Assembly (NCBI GenBank): GCA_004843165.1
Contig: CP039459.1
Location: forward strand, 1,277,501 to 1,341,500
Direction of reading: 5' to 3'
Source: Acetobacteraceae bacterium
GTDB taxonomy: Bacteria > Pseudomonadota > Alphaproteobacteria > Acetobacterales > Acetobacteraceae
DNA length: 64,000 nucleotides
Made by a program: the position numbers and the translations under genes. The notes under the pieces were generated by a model. That model was not told the origin of the DNA. It did not search any database and worked only from the letters and a program-made list of their open reading frames with translations. Below, piece by piece: positions 1 through 10,385 of this stretch. Position 1 is the stretch's first letter, and each line of letters opens with the position of its first letter.

Positions 1-1095
<1,095 letters not shown>

Positions 1096-1183
1096 CCAGC
1101 TTTGTATTCAACATACAAACATCATTCAAAACTTTCTCAATCTCTCTTATCTCTTCTATCCCATTCACCTGATGTGACGCAGC

Positions 1184-1299
1184 AGCGGGGGGTTATGGCG
1201 AGGGTCCCAAACCCGATCCCATCCCGAACTCGATGGTTAAACCCCTCAGCGCCAATGATACTTCGTCTCAAGACGCGGAAAAGTAGGTCGCCCCCCGCT
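1184..1299 (+). rRNA. rrf: 5S ribosomal RNA
   Basis: A 5S rRNA lies about 90 bases after the 23S end. The terminal helix is formed by AGCGGGGGG at 1184-1192 and CCCCCCGCT at 1291-1299. Between the arms are the conserved loop motifs CCCGATCCCATCCCGAACTC and AAGTAGGTCG. No tRNA lies downstream inside this rRNA operon: a terminator follows directly. Confidence 0.95.
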
Positions 1300-1321
1300 A
1301 CTCAGTCACATCATTTAAAAA

Positions 1322-1355
1322 AGCCCCCCTCACATGAAAATGTCAGGGGGGTTTT
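1322..1355 (+). terminator. Rho-independent terminator of the rRNA operon
   Basis: A strong GC hairpin has arms beginning CCCCCCT and ending AGGGGGG, extended by ACAT/ATGT across one mismatch, and is followed by TTTTTG. It lies 20-odd bases after the 5S and ends the rRNA transcript. Confidence 0.9.
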
Positions 1356-1501
1356 TGTGCTTAATTAACCTTACCTCTGCTAAAAGCTTCTTTCTATATT
1401 GTCTCTTGCGCCTTAGATGATTAAAAGATTTCTACAAAAAAATGAGAAAAAAGGGGGCTTTGAGAATTATGTTTGCTGATACGGATAAAAATCTTTAAGC
1501 G

Positions 1502-1517
1502 TATCTTTTATAAGATA
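1502..1517. promoter_or_regulatory. Inverted repeat in the urease upstream region
   Basis: The interval 1356-1552 before ureA holds no gene. It contains a perfect 6-bp inverted repeat, TATCTT-TTAT-AAGATA, about 35 bases before the ureA start and overlapping a -10-like TATAAG. It could be an operator or just part of an AT-rich promoter. No known binding-site consensus is recognised with certainty. Confidence 0.25.
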
Positions 1518-1552
1518 ATTCTGCGTAAGCGTTCTTGGGAGCTAAAAGCCCT

Positions 1553-1855
1553 ATGCAATTAACACCACGAGAAATTGAAAAATTAATGGTTTATACTTTG
1601 GCCGACGTTGCTTCGAAACGTAAGGCACGTGGTATAAAGCTCAATCATCCAGAAGCCGTCGCGATCATTACAACAGCTGCCCTTGAAGGGGCACGTGAAG
1701 GCAAAACCCTTGAGGAAGTCATGTACGATGCGGGGCAGGTGCTGACTCGTGAGGATGTGATGGAAGGTGTTCCTGAAATGATTTCACATGTACAGGTCGA
1801 GGCAATCTTTACAGATGGTAGCCGCCTCGTCACTTTACATGATCCTATTCGCTAG
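1553..1855 (+). CDS. ureA: Urease subunit gamma (UreA)
   Basis: Small structural subunit of the nickel enzyme urease, which hydrolyses urea to ammonia and carbamate in the cytoplasm. At 100 residues it has the standard length of a stand-alone UreA and carries the family signatures [20 protein letters not shown] near the N-terminus and LNHPEAVA around residues 30-37. A TTG 18 bases upstream is also in frame. The ATG at 1553 is preferred because UreA proteins begin with MxLTPREx and a GGGAG lies 11 bases before it. First gene of a seven-gene same-strand operon; ureB follows after 63 bases. Confidence 0.97.
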   Translation: MQLTPREIEKLMVYTLADVASKRKARGIKLNHPEAVAIITTAALEGAREGKTLEEVMYDAGQVLTREDVMEGVPEMISHVQVEAIFTDGSRLVTLHDPIR

Positions 1856-1918
1856 TTTGTTGAGAATATCCTCTTTTGAGGATATTTTTTATGCCTTATC
1901 CGTTAGGGGAGGTCATTG

Positions 1919-2335
1919 ATGTACAATAAAGAAAGTTTTGTGGAGATCGGAGGGTATCTTCTTGCAGAAGAGTCCATCCATTTTAATCAAGCTTATGAAG
2001 CAGTCTCAATTACCGTTCGCAATACGGGGGATCGTCCCATACAGGTGGGCTCGCATTTTCATTTTTTTGAGGTCAATAAGTTTTTACAATTTGACCGAAC
2101 AGCTGCTTTTGGAAAACGTCTTAATATTGCTTCAAGTACAGCGATCCGTTTTGAACCAGGGGATGAAATCAATGTTTCTTTAATCCCGATTGGAGGGACG
2201 CAGAAAGTTTATGGATTTAATAATCTCGTTGATGGTTGGGTAGGGGAAAACCCTAACAAGAAAAGTGGAGAATCAGAAAAGACACTGCCTGTGAAACATG
2301 CGATCGAACCTGATTATAAAGATATTACAGACTAG
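1919..2335 (+). CDS. ureB: Urease subunit beta (UreB)
   Basis: Second small urease structural subunit, packing around the UreC active-site subunit. The 138-residue product has the family core: [12 protein letters not shown] near the start, [21 protein letters not shown] in the middle (the HFHFFE motif is diagnostic), then RFEPGDE. The C-terminal tail after residue 105 is charged and somewhat longer than the roughly 100-residue norm. The ATG at 1919 is chosen over the adjacent TTG because AGGGGAGG lies at a proper distance upstream. It is 25 bases from ureC. Confidence 0.96.
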   Translation: MYNKESFVEIGGYLLAEESIHFNQAYEAVSITVRNTGDRPIQVGSHFHFFEVNKFLQFDRTAAFGKRLNIASSTAIRFEPGDEINVSLIPIGGTQKVYGFNNLVDGWVGENPNKKSGESEKTLPVKHAIEPDYKDITD

Positions 2336-2360
2336 CGCTTAAGCTTAGAGGACGAAGATA

Positions 2361-4076
2361 ATGCCAACAATTTCCCAGAAAGAATATGTAGCGCTATTTG
2401 GCCCAACCGTCGGCGATAAAATCCGTTTAGGGGATACACAGCTCTTTATTGAAATTGAAAAAGACTTGCGCGGATATGGTGAGGAGTCTGTCTATGGCGG
2501 TGGTAAGTCACTCCGTGATGGGATGGGGGCTGATAATCTTCTCACGAGTAAAGATGTTTTAGATCTTGTGATTACAAACGTTACCATTTTGGATGCATGC
2601 CAAGGGGTGATTAAGGCAGATGTGGGTATTAAAGATGGTCTTATCGTTGGGATTGGTAAGAGTGGTAATCCAAGCATGATGGGGAACATAACCCAAGGTA
2701 TGGTCGTTGGGGTTGCGACAGATGTTGTCTCTGGAGAGCATCTTATTCTGACAGCAGCCGGCATTGATACGCATATTCATTTTATTGCGCCGCAGCAGGC
2801 AGTGCATGCGCTATCAAATGGTGTGACTACCTTTTTTGGCGGGGGTGTTGGCCCAACAGATGGCTCAAATGGGACAACCGTAACAGCGGGCCCTTGGCAT
2901 ATTCATCGTATGTTGCGCGCTTTTGAAAATTTACCTGTTAATGTTGGGCTTTTAGGCAAGGGACATGCGGCTCATGCCGCACCGTTAGCAGAGCAAATTA
3001 CGGCAGGGGTAGCAGGTTTAAAAATACATGAAGACTGGGGTGCCACAAACTCAGCGCTTCGGCATGCTTTACGTGTTGCGGATGAGATGGATATTCAAGT
3101 TGCGGTCCATACAGATAGTCTTAATGAGGGCGGGTATATTGAGGATACCATTGATGCCTTTGAGGGACGTACAATTCATACCTTTCATACCGAGGGTGCT
3201 GGCGGTGGACACGCTCCAGACATTATAAAGGTTGCAGGGCAGATGAATGTTTTGCCAAGCTCGACAAACCCAACCTTGCCTTTTGGGATTAATAGTCAGG
3301 CTGAGCTGTTTGACATGATTATGGTTTGCCATAATCTAAATCCCAATGTGCCAGCGGATGTGGCTTTTTCTGAAAGCCGTGTGCGTCCAGAAACGATGGC
3401 GGCTGAAAATGTTTTGCATGATATGGGGGTTTTATCGATGTTCTCCAGTGATTCCCAAGCCATGGGACGTGTTGGAGAGAATTGGCTACGCTTAATGCAA
3501 ACGGCACATGCCATGAAAATGGCACGGGGTAAGCTTCCAGAAGACGCCCCAAATAATGATAATTTTCGTGTGCTACGCTATGTCGCTAAAATTACCATTA
3601 ACCCAGCGATCACGCAGGGAATTAGCCATATTCTCGGCTCTGTTGAAGTTGGTAAAATGGCAGATTTGGTCTTGTGGGATCCACGGTTTTTTGGCGCAAA
3701 GCCTAAGCTCGTTATTAAAGGGGGCATGATTAACTGGGCCGTGATGGGAGACCCCAATGCTTCTTTGCCAACACCTCAGCCTGTTTTTTATCGTCCAATG
3801 TTTGGTGCTATGGGAAAAGCAATGCAGGAAACCTGTGTTACCTTTGTTTCCGAAGCTGCGATGCAAAATGACATTAAAGAAAAGCTAGGTCTCGAGCGAC
3901 AAGTCATGGCGGTACGAAATTGCCGTGACATTTCTAAAAAAGATATGGTCTGCAATGCCGAAACTCCAGAGATAGAGGTTGATCCAGAAACCTTTGCGGT
4001 CAAGGTAAATGGTGAACATGCAACGGTAGAGCCTGTGCATACAGCGGTCTTGAATCAGCGATATTTTTTCAGCTGA
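2361..4076 (+). CDS. ureC: Urease subunit alpha, catalytic (UreC)
   Basis: Catalytic subunit of urease, a metal-dependent amidohydrolase with a two-nickel centre. The 571-residue length is normal. All expected metal ligands and catalytic residues can be located: His138 and His140 (GIDTHIH), the carbamylated Lys221 (GLKIHEDWG), His250 (VAVHTDSLNE), His276 (HTFHTEGAGGGHAPD), the flap histidine His324 (VCHNLNP) and Asp364 (FSSDSQAMGR), each offset by about +4 from the Klebsiella enzyme. The protein should therefore be active once nickel is inserted by the UreDEFG proteins encoded downstream. Confidence 0.99.
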   Translation: MPTISQKEYVALFGPTVGDKIRLGDTQLFIEIEKDLRGYGEESVYGGGKSLRDGMGADNLLTSKDVLDLVITNVTILDACQGVIKADVGIKDGLIVGIGKSGNPSMMGNITQGMVVGVATDVVSGEHLILTAAGIDTHIHFIAPQQAVHALSNGVTTFFGGGVGPTDGSNGTTVTAGPWHIHRMLRAFENLPVNVGLLGKGHAAHAAPLAEQITAGVAGLKIHEDWGATNSALRHALRVADEMDIQVAVHTDSLNEGGYIEDTIDAFEGRTIHTFHTEGAGGGHAPDIIKVAGQMNVLPSSTNPTLPFGINSQAELFDMIMVCHNLNPNVPADVAFSESRVRPETMAAENVLHDMGVLSMFSSDSQAMGRVGENWLRLMQTAHAMKMARGKLPEDAPNNDNFRVLRYVAKITINPAITQGISHILGSVEVGKMADLVLWDPRFFGAKPKLVIKGGMINWAVMGDPNASLPTPQPVFYRPMFGAMGKAMQETCVTFVSEAAMQNDIKEKLGLERQVMAVRNCRDISKKDMVCNAETPEIEVDPETFAVKVNGEHATVEPVHTAVLNQRYFFS

Positions 4077-4097
4077 GATAAGAAATATGGTTGCTTT

Positions 4098-4682
4098 ATG
4101 ATCGTGATTAACCAGATCTTGGGAAATATGAAGCGTGATTCATTTTGGCAGTCACGCTTAAAGGGAGCCTCAATTGATATTCTGGCGCTTTCACAATGGG
4201 AGGCGCAAAGGAGCTCTTGCCGAAAAACGACCTGTGAAGGACAGGATTTAGGGATTTCGCTTGCACGAAACCAAGTTTTAACAGATGGCGATATTTTGCT
4301 ATGGGATACGCTTGAGGAACGGGCAGTTGTTGTCCAAACGGAACTACGAGATATTCTTGTCATCCAGATTCAATCCTTATTAGAAAAGGAAGAGGCTTCC
4401 ATCCTAAAGGCCAGTTTTGAGCTAGGACATCTCTTAGGCAATCTTCATTGGAAATCTATTCTTAAAGATCATCAGATTTATATTCCACTTGTCGTCTCTC
4501 GTAAGGTCATGGAATTGGTCTTGCAAAGGAATGGCTTTAATTTGCCTTATGCCTTTGTTAAAGGGGAGACATTGTTACCCAAATTAGCTCCTTCAGAGAT
4601 ACAGGCCCTGTTCGGAGGTGCGGATGAGACGGGGATGCATGTGCATCTTAAAAGCGATTTTAGTGTGACGCGGGCGGTTTGA
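4098..4682 (+). CDS. ureE: Urease accessory protein UreE (nickel metallochaperone)
   Basis: UreE delivers nickel to the UreDFG-apo-urease complex. The 194-residue product has the two-domain layout: an N-terminal chaperone-like domain ([18 protein letters not shown]) and a metal-binding C-terminal domain with [12 protein letters not shown] and, later, ETGMHVH. It lacks the long polyhistidine tail of the Klebsiella protein, so storage of several nickel ions is unlikely. The C-terminal half, including [15 protein letters not shown], is more divergent than the rest. Its stop at 4680-4682 lies one base before the ureF start, which suggests translational coupling. Confidence 0.93.
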   Translation: MIVINQILGNMKRDSFWQSRLKGASIDILALSQWEAQRSSCRKTTCEGQDLGISLARNQVLTDGDILLWDTLEERAVVVQTELRDILVIQIQSLLEKEEASILKASFELGHLLGNLHWKSILKDHQIYIPLVVSRKVMELVLQRNGFNLPYAFVKGETLLPKLAPSEIQALFGGADETGMHVHLKSDFSVTRAV

Positions 4683-4683
4683 G

Positions 4684-5370
4684 ATGAAGGCTGTTGGTTT
4701 AATAAAAATCTTACAGTTTTCTGATTCTGTGTTACCTGTTGGTGCCTTTGCCTTTTCGAATGGCTTAGAGTCAGCGATACAAAGCGGCATTGTGCATGAT
4801 CTTGCAACGCTGAAAGATTTTACACGTGCGGCATTGCAGCAATCAGCAATGGGAGATGGTCGTGCTGTTGTCGCAACTTGCCAAGCTTTAAAGCACGGTG
4901 AGCGTGAGACAGCCATTCTCAACGACCGGGCTTTATTAAATCGCAGACTTAATGAAGAAGGTCGGATGATGCTTCTTCGGATGGGAAAGAAATTGGCAGA
5001 AATGGCGGCCTCTGTCACAGAAGAGCCGTTGGTTCGCTGGTGGTTAGAACAGATAAAATCTGGTGCGACACCTGGGACTTATCCCATGACACAGGCTGTG
5101 TTGATGACAGCATTGGGGGCCAGTGCCCGTGAAATTATCGTGATGCAACATTATAGTGTTGCATCGACCATTTTGAATGCCGCAATCCGTTTGATGCGTG
5201 TAACGCATATTGAAATACAGTGCATTTTGTTTGCGTTAAACCAAGAGATTGAGCAGTTTTGTGCGCAGGCAGAGTGTGGCGGTATTGAGCAAATGGCTTC
5301 TTATGCACCGGTAACGGATATCTTGGCTTCGTTACATGTTGGGGCCTTTACCCGATTATTTAGCACTTAA
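4684..5370 (+). CDS. ureF: Urease accessory protein UreF
   Basis: All-helical accessory protein that bridges UreD and UreG in the nickel-insertion complex. The 228-residue length is typical. Family features are [20 protein letters not shown] near the N-terminus (the [16 protein letters not shown] signature) and a hydrophobic helical C-terminus. The start is one base after the ureE stop; ureG follows after 22 bases. Confidence 0.96.
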   Translation: MKAVGLIKILQFSDSVLPVGAFAFSNGLESAIQSGIVHDLATLKDFTRAALQQSAMGDGRAVVATCQALKHGERETAILNDRALLNRRLNEEGRMMLLRMGKKLAEMAASVTEEPLVRWWLEQIKSGATPGTYPMTQAVLMTALGASAREIIVMQHYSVASTILNAAIRLMRVTHIEIQCILFALNQEIEQFCAQAECGGIEQMASYAPVTDILASLHVGAFTRLFST

Positions 5371-5392
5371 CGATGAATAGAGAAGATTCAGT

Positions 5393-6028
5393 ATGAAGAA
5401 AATTATTCGTATCGGTATCGGTGGCCCCGTTGGTTCTGGCAAAACGGCTATTATTGAAGTGATAACGCCCCGTTTAATGGCTTTGGGTGTTAAACCCTTA
5501 ATTATTACAAATGACATTGTCACCATAGAGGATGCAAAGCAGGTTAAACGTACGCTTAAAGGGATATTGGATGAGGAAAAAATCCTTGGTGTCGAAACAG
5601 GCGCTTGTCCCCATACTGCCGTACGTGAAGACCCCAGCATGAATATTGCCGCCGTCGAAGAAATGGAGGCGCGTTTTCCAGAAAGCGATGTCGTGATGAT
5701 AGAGAGTGGTGGAGATAACCTCACATTGACGTTTAGCCCAGCTCTTGCAGATTTCTCGATTTATGTGATTGACGTTGCCGAAGGGGAAAAAATTCCTAGA
5801 AAGAATGGGCCGGGTTTTGTGCAGGCTGATATTGTCGTAATCAATAAAACAGATTTGGCACCTTATGTTGGGGCAAGTCTAGAAGTGATGGAACGAGATA
5901 CCCGCATGGTACGGGGGGAGCGTCCTTATGTTTTTACCAACTGTAAGACCGGGGAAGGGATTGAGAGATTGGTAAAGATGATTATGCGTGATTTTCTTTT
6001 CACCTATACACCATCGGTAGCGGTATGA
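5393..6028 (+). CDS. ureG: Urease accessory GTPase UreG
   Basis: SIMIBI-class GTPase that powers nickel insertion. The P-loop [10 protein letters not shown] sits at about residues 10-19. Other family motifs include [10 protein letters not shown], the metal-binding region [11 protein letters not shown] (the CPH motif), ESGGDNLT and the guanine-specificity motif [11 protein letters not shown]. Length 211 residues, as usual. Its TGA overlaps the ATG of ureD (ATGA at 6025-6028), indicating coupled translation. Confidence 0.98.
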   Translation: MKKIIRIGIGGPVGSGKTAIIEVITPRLMALGVKPLIITNDIVTIEDAKQVKRTLKGILDEEKILGVETGACPHTAVREDPSMNIAAVEEMEARFPESDVVMIESGGDNLTLTFSPALADFSIYVIDVAEGEKIPRKNGPGFVQADIVVINKTDLAPYVGASLEVMERDTRMVRGERPYVFTNCKTGEGIERLVKMIMRDFLFTYTPSVAV

Positions 6029-6969
6029 GAGCGGAGGATGCTTTAAGTCAGGTCTGCCTGCTTGGAGCATCTGCGCCAGAAATGGCTGATTATCAAGATG
6101 AGCCGCCTCAAATGGCGAGCGGCAGTGTCGGAAAAAGCGGTTATCTTCGCCTAGGTTTTGAGCGGCGTGGTGAACGCAGTATTTTAGCGCAAATGGATCG
6201 GCGTGTACCGTTTTTGGTACAGCGTGCTTTGTACTGGGATGAGGCACTGCCAAAGATGCCTTGTGTCTTTGTGATTTCGACTTCTGGTTGCATCTTACAA
6301 GGGGATCGTCTGGCCATGGAGGTCAGGAGTGCGCCTTATGCTTATGGGCATGTGACAACTCAGTCTGCAACAAAAATCCATGCAATGCAAAATAACTATG
6401 CGGCACAATTGCAGAAATTGACTTTAGAAGAGGGGAGTTATCTGGAAATGATGCCTGACCCTGTCATTCCGCATAGTGGCTCACGCTTTATTAACGATAC
6501 ACAGATTAATATCCATTCAACTGCTACCTTGCTTTATTCCGAAATTCTCATGTCGGGTAGAAAGTATCACCCTGAAGATCGTGGCTTTCGTTTTGATGTA
6601 TATTCATCAAAGATCACGGCTTGCAATGAAACAGGGAAAGCATTGTTTTCAGAACGCTATGTTTTAGAGCCAGAAAAACAAGCCTTGAATAATGTTGGGA
6701 TTATGGGGCCGTTTCATGTGTTTGGTAATGTGATTTTGCTTACGCCTACGGTGCATTATCAAAAGATTATGGATCGGATGCCAGCACGCTATAATGAAAA
6801 AGCAGGTATTGCTTATGGGATTAGCCTTTTACCGAATGATTGCGGTTTGATTTTTAAGGCGCTGGGGCATGAGGCGCATCAGGTTAAAGCGCTTGTTCGT
6901 CAGTTCTGGTCTATTGCCCGTGAGGAGATTTTAGGCGTACCATTACCAGAAGCTTTTCTCTGGCGTTAA
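6025..6969 (+). CDS. ureD: Urease accessory protein UreD (UreH)
   Basis: Scaffold subunit of the UreD-UreF-UreG nickel-insertion complex, recognised by TTQSATKIH around residue 112 and [12 protein letters not shown] around residue 145. Length 314 residues; an N-terminal stretch of about 35 residues precedes the usual start ([20 protein letters not shown]). Gene order is notable: in many proteobacteria ureD is the first gene of the operon, here it is last. No urea channel or nickel transporter is encoded next to it. Confidence 0.95.
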   Translation: MRAEDALSQVCLLGASAPEMADYQDEPPQMASGSVGKSGYLRLGFERRGERSILAQMDRRVPFLVQRALYWDEALPKMPCVFVISTSGCILQGDRLAMEVRSAPYAYGHVTTQSATKIHAMQNNYAAQLQKLTLEEGSYLEMMPDPVIPHSGSRFINDTQINIHSTATLLYSEILMSGRKYHPEDRGFRFDVYSSKITACNETGKALFSERYVLEPEKQALNNVGIMGPFHVFGNVILLTPTVHYQKIMDRMPARYNEKAGIAYGISLLPNDCGLIFKALGHEAHQVKALVRQFWSIAREEILGVPLPEAFLWR

Positions 6970-7028
6970 GATAAGAATCTCTTTTAGGGCAGTAATTTCT
7001 AAAAAATAAAAAATCTTCTTTTTTCCGC

Positions 7029-7057
7029 TAGACATTGCTTTTAAAGACGTCTATACA
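7029..7057 (+). promoter_or_regulatory. Sigma70-type promoter for tRNA-fMet
   Basis: A TAGACA -35 hexamer (7029-7034) and a TATACA -10 hexamer (7052-7057) are separated by exactly 17 bases. They lie about 30 bases before the mature 5' end of the tRNA, in the gap after ureD. The interval 6970-7028 shows nothing else clear. Confidence 0.6.
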
Positions 7058-7086
7058 ATGGGAACACGCTTCTTAAAGCTTTCTAT

Positions 7087-7163
<77 letters not shown>

Positions 7164-7170
7164 AAAAGAA

Positions 7171-7197
7171 ACCCCTGTTTTTTAACAGGGGTTTTTC
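7171..7197 (+). terminator. Rho-independent terminator after tRNA-fMet
   Basis: A perfect 9-bp hairpin with ACCCCTGTT (7171-7179) and AACAGGGGT (7184-7192) around a T4 loop, followed by TTTTCTTT. It sits 8 bases after the tRNA CCA. Confidence 0.9.
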
Positions 7198-7221
7198 TTT
7201 GCTTATTTTCTCAGCTTTTTC

Positions 7222-7866
7222 TTAAATGAGTCCGTGTAATGGGGCATAAAGAAGCATTCCGCCTAGAATAATGAATAAGAGGCCTGCGATAATATCAATG
7301 ATGTTGCGTTTGTCATTAAACCATTGCGCCATAAAAGGGGCACTGAGGCAAAATGCCAACATTCCCATCCAGCCAACTTGAATGACGAACATAATGGCGG
7401 TTGCGGCCAGTCCCATCCAGAGCGGGGCATTTGCTGGAAACATGCTTGCAAAAAGAGAGGTCGTAAAGACAAGAACATCTGGATTGGAAATACAGCAGAA
7501 AAAACCTTTGAAAAAAGCATGTGAGAAGCTTTCAGGGCCTGCGGTTTCGTTATCACTTGGCGCATGAAGCTCTTGGTTGCGTTTACGGATAAGATCAATA
7601 CCAACCCAAATCAGGAAAAGGCCGCCTGCAATTTTTGCAAAAGTCTCAAGTCTAGGCTGCCATTCAAAAAGCGCATGAAGGCCAAGGAAACCGCCTAGTC
7701 CCCAAAGAATTGCGGCAACACCAATGCCAAGCGTTGTAAAAAGGCCCGCTGTACGGCCATGAAGGGCGGCAGTACGTGTCACAAGAACAAAGTTTAAGCC
7801 GGGGACAATGACCGTTACAAGCCAAGCAAGTGTAAAGGGCCCTAAAGGGGCGAGGGAATGTAGCAT
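7222..7866 (-). CDS. LysE/RhtB-family amino acid exporter
   Basis: Inner-membrane exporter of the LysE superfamily, which typically pumps amino acids or derivatives out of the cell. The 214-residue protein has about six hydrophobic segments. The N-terminal family signature PGLNFVLVTRTAALHGRTAG lies around residues 22-41, followed by G(I)GVAAILWG and, after a charged loop of about 25 residues, FFKGFFCCISNPDVLVF, which matches the conserved FxxGxxxxxxNPK region with Asp in place of Lys. The substrate cannot be told from sequence. The neighbouring minus-strand gene ends 23 bases upstream of this start, so the two may be cotranscribed. Confidence 0.88.
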   Translation of the reverse strand: MLHSLAPLGPFTLAWLVTVIVPGLNFVLVTRTAALHGRTAGLFTTLGIGVAAILWGLGGFLGLHALFEWQPRLETFAKIAGGLFLIWVGIDLIRKRNQELHAPSDNETAGPESFSHAFFKGFFCCISNPDVLVFTTSLFASMFPANAPLWMGLAATAIMFVIQVGWMGMLAFCLSAPFMAQWFNDKRNIIDIIAGLLFIILGGMLLYAPLHGLI

Positions 7867-7889
7867 AAGGAAATCGTATTCTTTTTAAG

Positions 7890-8627
7890 TTATTGTTTTT
7901 TTAAGGTGAGAAAAGCATGACGCTTTGTTTTTGAACTTATGTCAAAAGGTAAAAGGACTTGTTTTTCAGGGGCTTGGGTTTGAGAAAAAAATTCAATTTC
8001 AAGCTGTTCGGTTGAAAATTCAATTAAAACAGCACTAATGGAGGATAACGTAAATTTCTCAAGTAATTTTCCGAGAGAAGGAGAGAATTTTTTAGGATAT
8101 TTTTGATTATAAAGCGGTGCAAAATGCCCGATTAAAGCAGCCTCTAACAGATCGATTTTACGGCGGACGGGGACTTGCAAACGTTGTATTTTTTCTAATT
8201 TTTTATGAAGTTCAGGTGTTTGCTGAATTTCTTCTTCTTTAATCCCTTCTGCTGGAAGGAGGTAAGGCTCATGTGAGAAGGGAAAAAGCAAAATAGAAAA
8301 AACATCTTGAGGCCAAGTTTCTTTCGCCCTTTCAATAATTTCCACCAGCTCTGCATGGCTTGTCAGGCGTTTGAGTAAATCGCTTTCGCCATTTATGCCA
8401 AAACATTGGCTAATATAGAGGATTTCTTCTTTATTAGGGTCTGTTTCCGAAGATTTACAAAGTGCAAACAGATGCGCCTCTTGGAGCGATTGTTTTTCAA
8501 GATCGCTGAGGGTTTCATGTTGGCGAGCCACTTGCAGCAGCTCCTCTAGCGGTAATAAGAGCAGATTTTCTGCAATATATTGGGCGCAGAAAGTGATCGG
8601 CCGCTGCGCTGAAGATAGCTGATTCAT
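7890..8627 (-). CDS. Hypothetical protein with LIGHFxPxYN motif
   Basis: I do not recognise the 245-residue product. It is soluble and helix-rich in appearance, without signal peptide or membrane segment. The most conserved-looking part is LLEAALIGHFAPLYNQKYPK at about residues 160-180, a pattern (EAxLIxxFxPxYN) that I recall from uncharacterised nuclease-like proteins; this is a weak lead. The C-terminal third is beta-rich by eye. The start is an ATG, and the gene runs toward the LysE-type exporter 23 bases away. Divergent from the OprB porin gene across about 170 bases that must hold both promoters. Confidence 0.75.
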   Translation of the reverse strand: MNQLSSAQRPITFCAQYIAENLLLLPLEELLQVARQHETLSDLEKQSLQEAHLFALCKSSETDPNKEEILYISQCFGINGESDLLKRLTSHAELVEIIERAKETWPQDVFSILLFPFSHEPYLLPAEGIKEEEIQQTPELHKKLEKIQRLQVPVRRKIDLLEAALIGHFAPLYNQKYPKKFSPSLGKLLEKFTLSSISAVLIEFSTEQLEIEFFSQTQAPEKQVLLPFDISSKTKRHAFLTLKKQ

Positions 8628-8801
8628 GCGTTAAATTTCATTATCTCTAGAAAAAGAATTGTTTAAGGGTGAATTTAATCTATTTTTCTCTTTTCGTCTT
8701 GCTGAAAAAGCTTGCTTTTCTAAATCGGAGGCCTATAACGCAAAGCAGATTTTGAGAACTGCTTAAATACATGCGCTAGAATGAGGGGAAGAATCATTTC
8801 T

Positions 8802-10307
8802 ATGCCATCAAGCCAACAGATCTGTTCCTTGAGAATCCTTTCTTTGAGAAGAAAGTGTGTTCTAGGAAAACTCGTTCTGAAATTTTGCTTGCTTTCCCTT
8901 CTTTTTCTTTTCTTTTGTTTCAATATTCCTAAGCTTTATGCACAGACAATGGATGTGAATATTGGTAATTTACCAGCCATTCGTGTGGCAGAACCGGGTA
9001 AGCCTAAAAGTAAACTCGGTAAAAATTCCTCACCGGCTTTTATTACGCCACAGGCGCTTTTCCCGACGGGTTTTGGCGCATTGTCTTGGCTGAGAAAGCA
9101 AGGCGTTAATATTCTGGTCCAAAACACAAATGAATTTGCTGGGGCACTCTATGATCCGACCCCCGGATTTCCACAATATAAACGAGGGGGAAGTAATGCG
9201 GGGCAGCTCTCTGAATCTTTGGATATTGATTGGTCAAAACTTGCGGGTCTCACGGGTTTTGCAACGCATGCCGTTACGGTTGGGCGTTATGGAACGACAG
9301 CAAACCGAATGTTTGGGGACTGGTTAAATCATTCTTCGGAAGATTACGGAGGCGGCGGAAATGTCGCCGTCCATTTGGTTTATGCCTACGGCGAGGAAAC
9401 ACTTTATCATCAGCGTATTGCGATTGCAGCGGGTCTTATGGGAGAAATGGGAAGCTTCCAAAGTAGCCCGCTTTTTTGTAACTTCATGAATAACAGCATG
9501 TGCGGCCGCCCGAAGGCGGCAACAGACAGTCCGTATGCGAGCGGTTATCCTGCCTCTGTCTGGTCAGGGCGTATCCGTGTCCGTCCGACAGCACATACCT
9601 ATGCGCAAGTAGGGGCTTTTGCTGCTGAAGAGGGGCTGTATCAGAATATCCAACATCGAACCGGTTTTAAATTTAATGGCGCAACGATTAAAGGGGTACG
9701 TTTGCCTTTGGAAATTGGATATGAGCCTGTTTTTCGAGGTGTCCTAGAGGGGCATTATAAAATTGGCGGATTATGGCAGCATGCGCCTTTGCCAAGCGAT
9801 TATTACAATAATAATGGTCAATCTTACGCCCTGACAGGAACAAAACCTGAGAATGTGGAGGATACTTATGCTGCTTGGTTTATGGCAGATCAGAAAATCT
9901 GGACACATTACCATGATAAACGCAGAGGCCTCATTTTCTTAACCGGATTTCAGTGGAATGATCCAAGGGTTTCACTTCGAAATTGGGAGGTTTACGGTGC
10001 CTTCATTGACCGGGGAATTTTTAAAAGTCGCCCTTATGATTCACTTGATTTTTCCTTTACCCATCAGGGCATTGCTCCCGGTGTGAGCGGTACAGAGGCA
10101 ATTTTACTGAATAAGGGGGAGGAGCTTCCCAATCATGCAACGGGAATTCAAACGAAAACGTCTATTTTAGAGCTTAATTACGAATTCAGCTTAGGTCGTG
10201 GTCTGATTATTGAGCCTGTTTTTGAGTATTATTTTAATCCTAATGGACAGCGTAATCTTCGTAATGCCGCTATGCTAGGTTTTAAGTCAACATGGGAAAT
10301 TTTTTAA
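8802..10307 (+). CDS. OprB-family carbohydrate-selective porin
   Basis: Outer-membrane beta-barrel porin of the OprB type, which lets sugars through the outer membrane. From the ATG at 8802 the protein is about 501 residues. A signal peptide begins with a basic stretch (RILSLRRK), continues as a Leu/Phe-rich core and ends in LYAQT. The mature part shows the aromatic, Gly-rich strand pattern of porins with family-like segments (WLRKQGVNILVQNTNEFAG, VTVGRYGTTANRMFGDW, GFQWNDPRV) and a C-terminal aromatic end (KSTWEIF). An in-frame ATG at 8781 is less likely because AGGGGAAG precedes the second ATG. Acetic acid bacteria usually carry several such porins. Confidence 0.9.
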   Translation: MPSSQQICSLRILSLRRKCVLGKLVLKFCLLSLLFLFFCFNIPKLYAQTMDVNIGNLPAIRVAEPGKPKSKLGKNSSPAFITPQALFPTGFGALSWLRKQGVNILVQNTNEFAGALYDPTPGFPQYKRGGSNAGQLSESLDIDWSKLAGLTGFATHAVTVGRYGTTANRMFGDWLNHSSEDYGGGGNVAVHLVYAYGEETLYHQRIAIAAGLMGEMGSFQSSPLFCNFMNNSMCGRPKAATDSPYASGYPASVWSGRIRVRPTAHTYAQVGAFAAEEGLYQNIQHRTGFKFNGATIKGVRLPLEIGYEPVFRGVLEGHYKIGGLWQHAPLPSDYYNNNGQSYALTGTKPENVEDTYAAWFMADQKIWTHYHDKRRGLIFLTGFQWNDPRVSLRNWEVYGAFIDRGIFKSRPYDSLDFSFTHQGIAPGVSGTEAILLNKGEELPNHATGIQTKTSILELNYEFSLGRGLIIEPVFEYYFNPNGQRNLRNAAMLGFKSTWEIF

Positions 10308-10385
10308 AAGTGCTTTTGTTTTTGCTTGTGATCAGGCAGACTTTGCCAGAGATGATGAATATATCTCCCCAAGAAAAGAGGCATT

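Noticed and set aside
1535-1552. TTG as an upstream start for ureA
   Set aside because: It adds six residues before the conserved MxLTPRE start and has no better ribosome site.
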